Counted from the first letter of the stretch, positions 10,001 to 16,529 are shown. The stretch is 29,718 nt of DNA from a virus (IMGVR_UViG_3300021963_000478:1-29718); one strand, 5' to 3'. Numbers and translations: made by a program. Notes: generated by a model from the letters alone, not told the origin.

Positions 10001-10116
10001 ATCTGCCGTAGCATTGCGTTGCCTTGTTGACCAATAGCATCAACACTGGCCGTAGACATCTGAATGGGGTTAAAACCTCTATCGCGGGCGTACCCTTGAT
10101 ACTTAATTTGTTCCAT
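7018..10116 (-). CDS. Internal virion protein (gp15 position) with lytic transglycosylase domain
   Basis: This protein has 1032 residues (T7 gp15 has 747). The N-terminal 130 residues are Gln/Asn-rich and helical, as in core proteins. Around residues 775-880 is a soluble lytic transglycosylase (SLT) domain: 'LLAGLLAHESAGWKANAVS' supplies catalytic Glu787, followed by 'AVGLGQIMDNT' and 'ALRAYNMG'. This would open peptidoglycan during DNA ejection. Residues about 943-1032 look like a degenerate M23/LytM fold ('GSYGIDYAANAGTPV' and a terminal 'FLHG'). Asp984 and His1028 are present, but the metal-binding His expected four residues before the Asp is Ser980 and the first His of HxH is Phe1026. It is therefore probably a non-catalytic, possibly peptidoglycan-binding, domain. 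In T7 the SLT domain is on gp16, so the domain has a different carrier here. Confidence 0.88.
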   Translation of the reverse strand: MEQIKYQGYARDRGFNPIQMSTASVDAIGQQGNAMLRQMRDNQDIERSNRNAFQSQVQQNQQIESQNRSENYQFDKRSRDMYQQGVLQNLKTQQQNELVKADDLEKTLKGLSAFSTTIGKTLTDLQEKRKQSDIEAGILLYRQNGLPPEKALAFEQNEQAFIQARDVTNSTAAQLAKNGNPPEFVERVQALSGWKRYGYMQALAMGSSREWASYLDNKLLTDNETQINIGNSVVTPAQAAKADDPVVLGVTSKVLLQQFLRERGLTSVNPALLNKYFFTERFDTEEAAVLKRWNGENNDRKAAERLDEEAGILANALRDPQLAGQAFNTYISNVSPIRHPKLGLLGLGGGRDQAIQILKQLGKAGDIPAGVREAILNQEIPGGGQTWGQKFPQVFAGLDDEIEEGIQSDLRRQEAQEAFEDKEQEERIVSYLTSKGGATESDIAQITQDYNARGKSLPDNIKNLLTVEKKEDQAARDYLDAQLASGRGISLNELRTGGYSDKVILDYEKKVRTFQENITNNSSYKAEVQALGLLIETNIRGASLDKRAHWTEPLAKAEAESLLRQEYLNLVTGGTMGQADALANASKKVRILIDQGKPRSGNPMGTGPFALEIDSANPEAPKPGGGFRKYMTGPSGKVIEARQAFLRLEEATRTDANAFKNQVLISSSDFKQLEVLRANPSAAFPASIIYMAKKAGLGPWDIADGQLQAAKKPLLTRPPEVQWADQIDPNLRMLLYRDPSRNRTNRAFAGTQWNSAKVPNNWGIHVEQAAAKYGLDPALLAGLLAHESAGWKANAVSTAGAVGLGQIMDNTLAEAGMTAKDRLDPVKSIYGAAKIFSGRLGAVKGDLTLALRAYNMGLNGAMRNPGGYRGDDESINYPARVLKQAAVYGYGFGQGSPYRQAATMNPRIVYSIGSLGYGSTGPHLDLKRVDRGTMTSTGSVPIKPQELDNFVEVKVGNRWLPLSKGTTLTDQESEHRARGSYGIDYAANAGTPVRVRNGAVPVGSFKGDGGTDHLIIELPDGRRFQFLHGTNA

Positions 10117-10124
10117 TTAAATCA

Positions 10125-10952
10125 TCACATGAAAGCTTTTTGAATGCTTAAACCGAGATCAATACCGCTCTGCATACCGGTGAGCACTGAACCTATGGGA
10201 CTAGCTGCAGCACCCTTAATGGGCTTAGGAGGCTTAACAGGAGCACGAGGGTCAACGATGGTTGCTCGTGGCATCTTGAGCGGTGCCATCGGGTCAGGAG
10301 CTTTCATTGGTTGGAGCATCCGACGTGACTGAGCATTCAGGTCAGCACCGTACTTCTGAGTATTAATTTCACGCATGGAGATCTTGTTCTCCTTCTTAGC
10401 ACTTACAAGACTCTCAGCCATGATCGCTTGATTCCTCCCATAGGAAGCCATAGCGGAGGCGATAGCCTTACCTGCAGATCTACCAGAAGCACCACTGGCC
10501 TGAAGCTGTCCTTCCTCCTGGAGCATCTTTACCAGCATGTCCTGCTGTTCAAATGCCATACCAGTTAGGGTCTCTTGGAACTTACGATTCTCAGCTTCGT
10601 ATGCAACTTGTGCAGCCTGGTTGTTAAAGCCTAGCTGGAGACCATAGATCCGTTCAGATTCATTGAACTGACGTGCTTGATTAGAGTAGTCAAAGTCCCT
10701 GATAGCTAGATTGTATTGATAATCTCTAAGAGCGGTCTGCTCAGAAAATCGAGCATTGTTATCAATGTTTTGACGATTAACTCGGTTTTCACCAAGACGC
10801 CACTCGTAGTCACGATTGGCTTCATCAAACTGATAATTCCAAACCTCCTTATCATACTTATGTTGCTTCTTGATGGCGTCACTCTGTGCAGAAGATCCGA
10901 AGATACTTCCAATTCCACCAGCAACAGCGCCTATTACTGCTCCCCACGCCAT
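10125..10952 (-). CDS. Internal virion protein, gp14-like
   Basis: This protein has 275 residues (T7 gp14 has 196). The N-terminus 'MAWGAVIGAVAGGIGSIFG' is a Gly/Ala-rich hydrophobic segment typical of gp14-like ejection proteins, which insert in the outer membrane in T7. It is followed by a long charged, Asn/Gln/Tyr-rich helical region (residues 25-190) with repeated 'FDEANRDYEW'- and 'RDFDYSNQ'-like units. The C-terminal third is Pro/Lys-rich ('PRAPVKPPKPIKG'). It sits between tail tube B and the gp15-position protein exactly as gene 14 does in T7. It has the best Shine-Dalgarno of the window (AGGAGGT, 5 nt spacing), formed from the last codons and stop of the tail tube B gene. Confidence 0.9.
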   Translation of the reverse strand: MAWGAVIGAVAGGIGSIFGSSAQSDAIKKQHKYDKEVWNYQFDEANRDYEWRLGENRVNRQNIDNNARFSEQTALRDYQYNLAIRDFDYSNQARQFNESERIYGLQLGFNNQAAQVAYEAENRKFQETLTGMAFEQQDMLVKMLQEEGQLQASGASGRSAGKAIASAMASYGRNQAIMAESLVSAKKENKISMREINTQKYGADLNAQSRRMLQPMKAPDPMAPLKMPRATIVDPRAPVKPPKPIKGAAASPIGSVLTGMQSGIDLGLSIQKAFM

Positions 10953-10955
10953 AGC

Positions 10956-13385
10956 TTACCTCCTCGTATAGAATCTAGGTGAATAATTACCCTCCCATGT
11001 CATTGACAAAAGACTTACCGGAAATGGTGAATCAGAGAAGACTCTGACACGTGTGTTTTCAGATCGTTGATGAATTGGGATTGTGAACTCAGACGTATTG
11101 ACAAACGGGATGTCATTAGCCAGATAGTAGTCTGCGGTCTTAACACCCTGGGTGTCGATCCATTCGGTCCTACCTTTCGACTTCAACTTGAAGATTACAT
11201 CTCCACCCAATCCAAGCAGGAACTTCATTCGTGCAAGGATCAGCGATGCGGTGTAGTCAGTAACCTGACCGCTATCACCTTGACGATAGAATGTCTGAGG
11301 AAGTTCAAGATCCATGTCATAGGTGTAGCCAACGATCAGATCATCACTTGTGAGATTAAGATCATCAACTTTTGCATAGAACCCACCACCATCTTGAAGG
11401 ACGGGTGGAAACAGAACGAGACCAGAGTTACTAAAGACAGGAGTCACCTGATTAGGGTTAGCCGTAACTACACAGAGAGTACGACTAGTGTCATTAGAGA
11501 AGGGTAGATAGATCTTGGTGTGCTGGTTACCAGGGGTAGATACATACGTCTTGCTGGCTGGGGCTTTCCATATATCCAAACGTGGATCCACCTTGCTGTT
11601 ACCTGCGGTAAGGAACGTCGAAGTGGTGGGGCTTTGAACAAGGGAGATCTTTTGAATCACACAGCTATTCTGCTGCTTACTGATAACCCAGAACACATCA
11701 CGGTCTACAGCGTGGTGCAATACATTCCCTGACATCGTCCACTTAAACCATGCCTGTACCTGACGCTCTTCACCGTTTGAGTAGAACCTAAAGAGATAGA
11801 TATCCCGGCTACTACTAGAGGCTATCGAAAGGACACTGTTCTGAGGTGAACCAACAACCTGATCTACTGTTGAAGGAATCCACTCAGGAACAATACGTGA
11901 AATATCTAGCACGATAGGACTTTCATCCTGACCACGTGTCTGCATCTCGAACACACGTGAATAGGATGGAGTCTTTGAGATAAAGGCTACTGTTGTACCC
12001 AGGTCCACTGGGTCATTCAGTTGATCCATCTCGTAGTTCGAGATAGTCTTGATGGTTGTACCAGTAGGTGTCAGTACACCACTACTACCTTGCAGAAGGA
12101 ATTGCTGTGAACGACTAAAGAGCAGAAGACCCTGAGCAACAGGGACCACACCATGTAGTGTTGCAGGACGGATACTTGAACAAGAGATGTCAACAGGGTC
12201 TGAAGCAATTAGCGTCAGTGCTGAGTTGTGATAGAAGTTAAAGTAATCGCCAGTTTGGCTCATTGATACGTTCTCTTCCGTCAACGCCCCAAGGCGATTG
12301 TTATAGAAGAAAAGTTGTTGAATCGTTGAGCCTACAAAGCTTGGGTGTTCATTGGTTTCATCATCACCTACGAGACGAGGTTCCCATGTAGCTTGTTGGA
12401 AGGTGAACGTACCGTTAGCGTTTCGTATTAACTGGTGAGGCATCGTTGCCAAGGTAAGCCCAGGACTCACATTAGGCTTGACGGTTTCCTCCCAAAAGCC
12501 AACACCTGAGACGCCATTCTCAGCGATGAACTTGACGTAGTAATCATCAACCGTATTATTAGCAGCGTTGGTGATTCGTACAATCCTACCGTGTTTTGTT
12601 TGTGCAGGTAGTTTTGAAACATTTTCAACATTATCTTGATACGCTACAATCGCTTCTCCATCCTTACCACCTTTAACGGAGATAGTAAACGGGGAGCTTG
12701 CTTCGACTTCAATGCTAGGACCTATGCGAGTAGCGGTCATCCCACTGATACCCGCAATGGATGTCCGTAGCGAATCAATTACTGCATCAGCATTGACTGT
12801 AGTCTGAGTTTGTGACGGACTAGTAATTGTTGCTTCTGCGTTAAAGGTCGTGTAGCTGACAGTTGTGCTGTTGATAGTTACTTCATACTTAGCCCCGTAC
12901 TCAACCTCTTGCAAACGTATAGTGGCACGGTTGCTATAGGTATAAGAAGGAGCCGCTTGGGTGGTGACAACTACAGTCTTATTGGTGATGAAGGTGTAGT
13001 CGTTAATAGTAAGGATATCGTAGTCATCCTTAGACCCAGTCAGATAGCTGGTAGCGCCAGCACCGTAAGAGACGGTCCTAGGTGTCCCGTCGATCAGACT
13101 CCAAATGCTGATCGTTGTCCCTTTGATGACGCCAATATATTGCTCAGTCGAGTCATGGAAGATGGAGAACCACTTACCGTTATCTAGAGTAGAGGGGACA
13201 ATAAGGTTATTACTCGAATCCTTTAGCTCTGCCAGGAAGGCACCACCAGGCCGCTTAATCAAACCAAAGGTAGGATCAGGGTAGGCATTAATGCATGTCT
13301 TCAGCTGGCCTGGAAACTTAAGGTCATCAGGCTGTTGAGAAACACCACCAATATAATTAGGGATGCGTTGGGATACTGATGCCAT
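10956..13385 (-). CDS. Tail tubular protein B (T7 gp12-like)
   Basis: This protein has 809 residues, close to T7 gp12 (794). It forms the nozzle of the short tail below the gp11 ring. The N-terminus 'SQRIPNYIGGVSQQPDDLKF' followed by 'AYPDPTFGLIKRPG' is the family signature, and 'LFFYNNRLGALTEENVSMSQ' with 'YFNFYHNSALTLIASDP' matches the conserved propeller region of gp12-like proteins. It ends 'YSPRFYTRR', again typical. The start lies 1 nt beyond the stop of tail tube A (13387). There is no sign of truncation. Confidence 0.95.
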   Translation of the reverse strand: MASVSQRIPNYIGGVSQQPDDLKFPGQLKTCINAYPDPTFGLIKRPGGAFLAELKDSSNNLIVPSTLDNGKWFSIFHDSTEQYIGVIKGTTISIWSLIDGTPRTVSYGAGATSYLTGSKDDYDILTINDYTFITNKTVVVTTQAAPSYTYSNRATIRLQEVEYGAKYEVTINSTTVSYTTFNAEATITSPSQTQTTVNADAVIDSLRTSIAGISGMTATRIGPSIEVEASSPFTISVKGGKDGEAIVAYQDNVENVSKLPAQTKHGRIVRITNAANNTVDDYYVKFIAENGVSGVGFWEETVKPNVSPGLTLATMPHQLIRNANGTFTFQQATWEPRLVGDDETNEHPSFVGSTIQQLFFYNNRLGALTEENVSMSQTGDYFNFYHNSALTLIASDPVDISCSSIRPATLHGVVPVAQGLLLFSRSQQFLLQGSSGVLTPTGTTIKTISNYEMDQLNDPVDLGTTVAFISKTPSYSRVFEMQTRGQDESPIVLDISRIVPEWIPSTVDQVVGSPQNSVLSIASSSSRDIYLFRFYSNGEERQVQAWFKWTMSGNVLHHAVDRDVFWVISKQQNSCVIQKISLVQSPTTSTFLTAGNSKVDPRLDIWKAPASKTYVSTPGNQHTKIYLPFSNDTSRTLCVVTANPNQVTPVFSNSGLVLFPPVLQDGGGFYAKVDDLNLTSDDLIVGYTYDMDLELPQTFYRQGDSGQVTDYTASLILARMKFLLGLGGDVIFKLKSKGRTEWIDTQGVKTADYYLANDIPFVNTSEFTIPIHQRSENTRVRVFSDSPFPVSLLSMTWEGNYSPRFYTRR
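10958..10964 (-). promoter_or_regulatory. Strong Shine-Dalgarno for the gp14-like gene
   Basis: On the minus strand AGGAGGT lies 5 nt before the ATG at 10952. It is built from the two terminal Arg codons and the stop region of the tail tube B gene, so stop and ribosome loading are coupled. Most other genes in the window lack such a complete site. Confidence 0.8.
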
Positions 13386-13386
13386 A

Positions 13387-14001
13387 TCAACGTGCCAAAG
13401 TCTTATAAGGTTGATAGCTGTTGTAGAAGCCTAAATTTTTATTGGCTCCAAAGTAGGAGTAGTCTCCTTGATTGCATTCATACTCCATCACATTGGCACG
13501 AGCCATCGCTTCCTTCTGTTGGAGCATTTGATAAACTGTTGAATCACCAACCATCTTTGTTGATGCTTGTACAGAAGCACGAGCTATCACAAGGTCACGG
13601 AATGATGTGGGTAGATCATTGAAGTCAAACAACCAAACGACATCACACTTGACTGGGGTTGTCCAGGTGAAAATGTGTTCAGTCTTGTTGTAAAGCTTTC
13701 CATTCCTACGTACAACTTCGACACCCATATTCTCGTACAAATTAGAAAGATCTAATTGAAGTACGTTCGTTGGGATCAGGATCTCTCCGTTATTGTCAGG
13801 AGTAAAGGGATATTCAGATTCAGTATTAAAAGTCCATCCCTCTGACTGCACCTCATGATTGACTTCAATAAGGGTATCGTAGGCGATTGCTACATCAGGA
13901 TTGGTTTGATCGAGAGTAGTGACAGGAGCCTGTCCTACTGCCCCGAGTATTTGATTTACGGCAGCCAGTTCGGTGGCCACTAAAGCATTAGGAAAGGCCA
14001 T
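13387..14001 (-). CDS. Tail tubular protein A (T7 gp11-like)
   Basis: This protein has 204 residues (T7 gp11 has 196). The N-terminus 'ELAAVNQILGAVGQAPVTTL' and the segment 'EVQSEGWTFNTE' are characteristic of the gp11 family, which forms the dodecameric adaptor ring between portal and nozzle. Later 'DLPTSFRDLVIARAS' is also family-typical. It is the first gene after the intrinsic terminator at 14011-14047, so its expression depends on read-through from the capsid transcript or on a promoter I could not identify. Confidence 0.95.
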   Translation of the reverse strand: MAFPNALVATELAAVNQILGAVGQAPVTTLDQTNPDVAIAYDTLIEVNHEVQSEGWTFNTESEYPFTPDNNGEILIPTNVLQLDLSNLYENMGVEVVRRNGKLYNKTEHIFTWTTPVKCDVVWLFDFNDLPTSFRDLVIARASVQASTKMVGDSTVYQMLQQKEAMARANVMEYECNQGDYSYFGANKNLGFYNSYQPYKTLAR

Positions 14002-14010
14002 ATCACTATA

Positions 14011-14047
14011 TTAAAAGAAAAAAGGGGAACCTTTAATTAGGCTCCCC
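14011..14047 (-). terminator. Rho-independent terminator after the capsid cluster
   Basis: Read on the minus strand, GGGGAGCCT, a 6-nt loop (AATTAA) and AGGTTCCCC form a 9-bp stem (one G-T wobble), followed by TTTTTTCTTTT. It lies between the 56-aa gene and tail tube A. This is the position of Tphi in T7, where partial termination makes capsid mRNA more abundant than tail mRNA. The sequence is seen directly; the partial read-through is inferred by analogy. Confidence 0.93.
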
Positions 14048-14059
14048 GGTATTAAAAGA

Positions 14060-14230
14060 TCAGACGTTGGTGATGTTGCACTCAACGGCGGGATACGCAA
14101 TGCGAAGGTTCTTGGTCACAGACTTCACAGCGGAGTCAGAAACAGCAGAACCATATCCCTTACGGGTCTTGGCCACAGAGATGCGCTCAGCATCCGTGGT
14201 GCAGACACCAGCAGCACTAGAGACAGCCAT
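14060..14230 (-). CDS. Hypothetical 56-aa protein downstream of capsid
   Basis: This is a short gene starting ATG two bases after the stop of the 115-aa gene and ending just before the terminator. The product begins MAVSSAAGVCTTDAERISVA, contains 'KTRKGYGSAVSDSAVKSV' and ends 'YPAVECNITNV'. It has two Cys and alternating polar/hydrophobic residues but no motif I recognise. The tight packing, a coding-like third-position pattern and its position inside the capsid transcript favour a real gene, probably a minor virion or capsid-associated protein. The function is unknown. Confidence 0.7.
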   Translation of the reverse strand: MAVSSAAGVCTTDAERISVAKTRKGYGSAVSDSAVKSVTKNLRIAYPAVECNITNV

Positions 14231-14232
14231 GA

Positions 14233-14580
14233 TTAATACGAAAGAGAAGCTACCGTGCCAGTTACTGCAGACGCAGTACCAGCAACAGCAGCGGAAACGG
14301 TGATTTGGTCACCAATCCGATAACCACTACCAGCGTTATTACCAAGCGCAATCGCGGTAACAACACCGGCAGCAGCCGTCAGGTTGACAGTGAGACCAGT
14401 ACCATTCTTATCTGTAGTGGTAGCTTTGTTGGTCACAGTGGTAGCACCGGAGCCACCATTACCAGTAACGGTAACAGTAGCAACTTTGCCACCAGCACGA
14501 CTCAGCTCAACACCAGGGAACGGATACCAAGTCTCACTGTTGGTAACTCCGACACCGTCAACAACTTGACGGATAGCCAT
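14233..14580 (-). CDS. Gly/Thr-rich beta-structured protein next to capsid
   Basis: This protein has 115 residues. The N-terminus 'MAIRQVVDGVGVTNSETW' is followed by Val/Thr/Gly-rich strands and the motif 'GNNAGSGYRIGDQITVS'. That 'GSGY..GD.ltV' pattern recurs in phage virion proteins as a beta-repeat element. The gene begins 11 nt after the capsid stop and ends 2 nt before the next gene, so it is co-transcribed with capsid. A capsid decoration or head-fibre-type role is plausible from composition and position but not shown. There is no signal peptide or catalytic motif. Confidence 0.8.
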   Translation of the reverse strand: MAIRQVVDGVGVTNSETWYPFPGVELSRAGGKVATVTVTGNGGSGATTVTNKATTTDKNGTGLTVNLTAAAGVVTAIALGNNAGSGYRIGDQITVSAAVAGTASAVTGTVASLSY

Positions 14581-14591
14581 TAGGAGTTACC

Positions 14592-15605
14592 TCAGGTGGT
14601 TGCTTGCAGCTCGATGGCAGCAGCAGGGTTCAGGGTGCCGCAACCCATGGCCAGACGGCCCAGGATCACATCACCTTGATACAGCACCGACACATCACCA
14701 GAGGTGGTTTGCACCTGAGGACCGATAGCTTCCACAACACCAGCAGCATCCTTTTGATAGATGAGGCCAGCGTGATAGGAGAAGTCACCGCTGTAGTCGT
14801 TGTTCTCACCAGTCACGGCAGCCACAGAGCCAGCCATGAAGGGGAGGTTGTTAGAACGCTTGATCGAGATACCAGCGATTTCATACAGGCCGTCACCGCT
14901 GTTCAGGTTGCCTTGGGTGGCACCGAAGTCACGGTTAAGGATGTTGGAATCGACCTGGCTGATCAGGGCGTAGTACTGACGGGGGCTGAGCACAGCACAG
15001 CGACCCTGACGGGGCACGTTCTTCTCATCAAGAATAGAGGCAGCCTCAAAGAAGCTATCCACCAGGGCTTGAGCATCGAACTGCTTACCAGTGCCGAGCT
15101 TGATGATCGAACCACCAGGCTCAGGACCAGGAGCAGCAGTGATCGGATGGGCTTCACGAGCAGCCTTGGCGATCATACGGAAGATCTTCTTGTCATAGGC
15201 CTCAGCGAGGGCATGACCGATCTTCTTGGAGATCTCACCACGCAGGGAGTAATGTGCTAGCGTTTCGTCAAGGTCGTAGACGAAGGCAGAGCTGACGAGA
15301 AGGTCATCACAAATGATGGTCTTTTCTGCCACCGGGGGATCACCAGAACCCAGGATAGGAGTCCCAGGTGTATGGTAAGAAGCTTGCATACGACCGGTGA
15401 AGATGAACTGCAGCGACTTACCATTCTTCAGGGTACGACGCTGAACAGTTTCACGAGCAATCGTGGCAGATTCATAAGCCTTAAACATCTCACCCGAAAA
15501 CAGTTTCAGGTAAGTTGCATACTTAGTATCGTATGCATTGGTTCCAGCGGTACTAGATACTGCTTTGTTAAGAGTACCGAGTACGGATTGTACGGCGTTT
15601 GCCAT
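14592..15605 (-). CDS. Major capsid protein (T7 gp10-like)
   Basis: This protein has 337 residues, near T7 gp10A (345). Family features include the N-terminal 'YLKLFSGEMFKAYESATIA', then 'GKSLQFIFTGRMQASYHTPG' and the C-terminal 'GRLAMGCGTLNPAAAIEL', all typical of T7-type HK97-fold capsids. It follows a 282-nt non-coding leader with several inverted repeats. No clear Shine-Dalgarno precedes the ATG (CTCTCTTTTCTAACAATG), which is odd for what should be the most abundant phage protein. The stop is normal, and I see no gp10B-like frameshift extension. Confidence 0.96.
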   Translation of the reverse strand: MANAVQSVLGTLNKAVSSTAGTNAYDTKYATYLKLFSGEMFKAYESATIARETVQRRTLKNGKSLQFIFTGRMQASYHTPGTPILGSGDPPVAEKTIICDDLLVSSAFVYDLDETLAHYSLRGEISKKIGHALAEAYDKKIFRMIAKAAREAHPITAAPGPEPGGSIIKLGTGKQFDAQALVDSFFEAASILDEKNVPRQGRCAVLSPRQYYALISQVDSNILNRDFGATQGNLNSGDGLYEIAGISIKRSNNLPFMAGSVAAVTGENNDYSGDFSYHAGLIYQKDAAGVVEAIGPQVQTTSGDVSVLYQGDVILGRLAMGCGTLNPAAAIELQATT

Positions 15606-15637
15606 TGTTAGAAAAGAGAGAAGTTATTGACGTTCTC

Positions 15638-15651
15638 CCTAAGCGCTTAGG
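15638..15651. repeat. 14-bp perfect palindrome CCTAAGCGCTTAGG
   Basis: This is a perfect 14-nt palindrome 32 nt upstream of the capsid ATG. As RNA it could fold only with a tight loop; as DNA it could be a dimeric protein site. It sits 4 nt from another hairpin. Confidence 0.85.
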
Positions 15652-15655
15652 AATT

Positions 15656-15673
15656 CACATGAGTAGTCATGTG
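15656..15673 (-). repeat. Hairpin CACATGA-N4-TCATGTG
   Basis: This is an inverted repeat with perfect 7-bp arms and a 4-nt loop in the capsid leader. No U-run follows, so it is not an intrinsic terminator. It could be an RNase cleavage or stabilising stem, but its function is not visible from sequence. Confidence 0.8.
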
Positions 15674-15887
15674 CATTCGATTAAAAAAGTTATAGCGTGT
15701 TCGTCTCTCCGAACTGTCAATGGCTAAAGGGTGTCCACCGTGGTGGGCCTAAAGCCAATAGGAGTCAAGTCCGACAATGAGGTGCCTGACTCCCGTTGGT
15801 GCGCTAGACAAGCAGCAACCATTTCCATACCCATTATCTGGGGTTTACATTGTTGCCGTTATAAAGCCACGGGCACGGGCTCTTTTA

Positions 15888-16034
15888 CTACTTAGATTTC
15901 TTCGTAGTCTTTGCAGACTTCTTGAATTGTGCAGCAGTAGGTGCCCCTGGTGACCCAGGCTTACGCATCTTTTCATCCGAACCATTTTTAATTCGGAGAC
16001 GTTTAGCATGGATGTTGGCGTAGAGGCCTTTCAT
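15888..16034 (-). CDS. Small basic conserved cyanophage protein ('YANIHAKR' type), 48 aa
   Basis: This short gene of 48 codons begins MKGLYANIHAKRLRIKNGSD and continues 'EKMRKPGSPGAPTAAQFKKS' before a Lys-rich end. I recall nearly identical small proteins with 'YANI.AKR.RI..GS.EKMRKPGS.GAPTA..FK' in many marine cyanophages and other phages, often near structural genes; the function is unknown to me. The ATG is 2 nt after the preceding stop, which supports translation. The very basic composition (about one third Lys/Arg) suggests nucleic acid or capsid-interior binding, but this is inference. The gene ends where the non-coding capsid leader begins. Confidence 0.85.
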   Translation of the reverse strand: MKGLYANIHAKRLRIKNGSDEKMRKPGSPGAPTAAQFKKSAKTTKKSK

Positions 16035-16036
16035 CC

Positions 16037-16198
16037 TTAGGGCCAGGCAGTACCACCAGCCTGCACTTTCCCACCAAAGGGAGACAGTTTAGTGAGGGTC
16101 TGGTTGTATGCAGAAATGAAGGCAGCAGCACCAGCAGTAGGTGTCACATACTTAACATTAACTGTTGAAACCTTTGGATCGTAATTAGCTTTAGCCAT
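16037..16198 (-). CDS. Hypothetical 53-aa protein
   Basis: This protein of 53 residues begins MAKANYDPKVSTVNVKYVTP and ends 'KVQAGGTAWP'. The ATG at 16198 is chosen because it directly follows the RlpA-like gene's TGA (stop at 16200) and the N-terminus reads naturally. An in-frame GTG 36 nt upstream would add residues that merely overlap the RlpA-like gene. The middle ('AGAAAFISAYNQTLTKLSPF') looks like an amphipathic helix. It is not recognised as a known family. It is packed between the RlpA-like gene and the 48-aa gene. Confidence 0.65.
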   Translation of the reverse strand: MAKANYDPKVSTVNVKYVTPTAGAAAFISAYNQTLTKLSPFGGKVQAGGTAWP

Positions 16199-16199
16199 T

Positions 16200-16505
16200 T
16201 CACTTAAGTGGTGTAATAGTAACTCGACCGACACCTTCGCTATCTAGACCAATTGCTCGCGCAGCAGCACGACTGAGATCAAGCTCACGACCAGGAATAA
16301 AGGGGCCACGATCATTGATTCGTACAGTTGTGCATTTGGAGTTACGCTTGTTGCAGACCCTCAGCCTTGTCCCAAAGGGGAGGCTTCGATGTGCTGCAGT
16401 CATTGAGTTCATGTTGTAGATCTCACCAGAAGCGGTGCGTCTACCGTGATACGGAAGGCCATACCACGAAGCTAGAGTTGCAAAAGTAAGTGTCAGAGAA
16501 AGCAT
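16200..16505 (-). CDS. RlpA-like double-psi beta-barrel peptidoglycan enzyme
   Basis: This protein has 101 residues and consists almost entirely of one RlpA/DPBB domain: 'ASWYG' (12-16), 'GRRTASGE' (21-28), 'MTAAHRSLPFGTRLRV' (35-50), 'VRINDRGPF' (61-69) and 'GRELDLSRAAARAIGL' (72-87). Bacterial RlpA proteins are septal lytic transglycosylases that cut glycan strands lacking stem peptides. The catalytic Glu, His and Asp of that family correspond to Glu28, His39 and Asp65 here, all present. Only about ten hydrophobic residues precede the domain, too short for a standard signal peptide and without a lipobox. The usual SPOR domain is absent. It lies between scaffold and capsid, away from the usual lysis genes. 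It could be an endolysin or a virion hydrolase. Two Cys (51, 58) could form a disulfide. Confidence 0.88.
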   Translation of the reverse strand: MLSLTLTFATLASWYGLPYHGRRTASGEIYNMNSMTAAHRSLPFGTRLRVCNKRNSKCTTVRINDRGPFIPGRELDLSRAAARAIGLDSEGVGRVTITPLK

Positions 16506-16529
16506 TGGTAAATAGCAAAGGACTTTAAT

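Larger units (their letters stand above)
15606..15887 (-). other. Non-coding structured leader upstream of capsid
   Basis: This is 282 nt with no convincing gene. On the transcribed strand it holds a row of inverted repeats: 15761-15793 (7-bp arms GGAGTCA/TGACTCC), 15722-15756 (interrupted stem GGCT-AGG-CCACC / GGTGG-CCT-AGCC), 15656-15673 (7-bp arms, 4-nt loop) and 15638-15651 (14-nt perfect palindrome). Between them lies TTGACA followed 20 nt later by TATAAC (15689-15720), which resembles a sigma-70 promoter with over-long spacing. I see no T-tract that would make any hairpin a terminator. Likely roles are phage promoter region, mRNA processing or mRNA stabilisation for capsid; none is proven. 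Confidence 0.6.

Noticed and set aside
14604-15260. 218-codon plus-strand reading frame antisense to capsid
   Set aside because: It is a mirror frame of a conserved capsid gene with biased codon use; the product is low-information and has no neighbours on that strand.
15656-15673. Intrinsic terminator in the capsid leader
   Set aside because: The hairpin has a good stem but no following T-tract on the transcribed strand.
15722-15793. Possible tRNA or tRNA-like cloverleaf in the capsid leader
   Set aside because: Two adjacent hairpins are present, but there is no 7-bp acceptor pairing across the region, no T-loop consensus and no anticodon stem of normal size.
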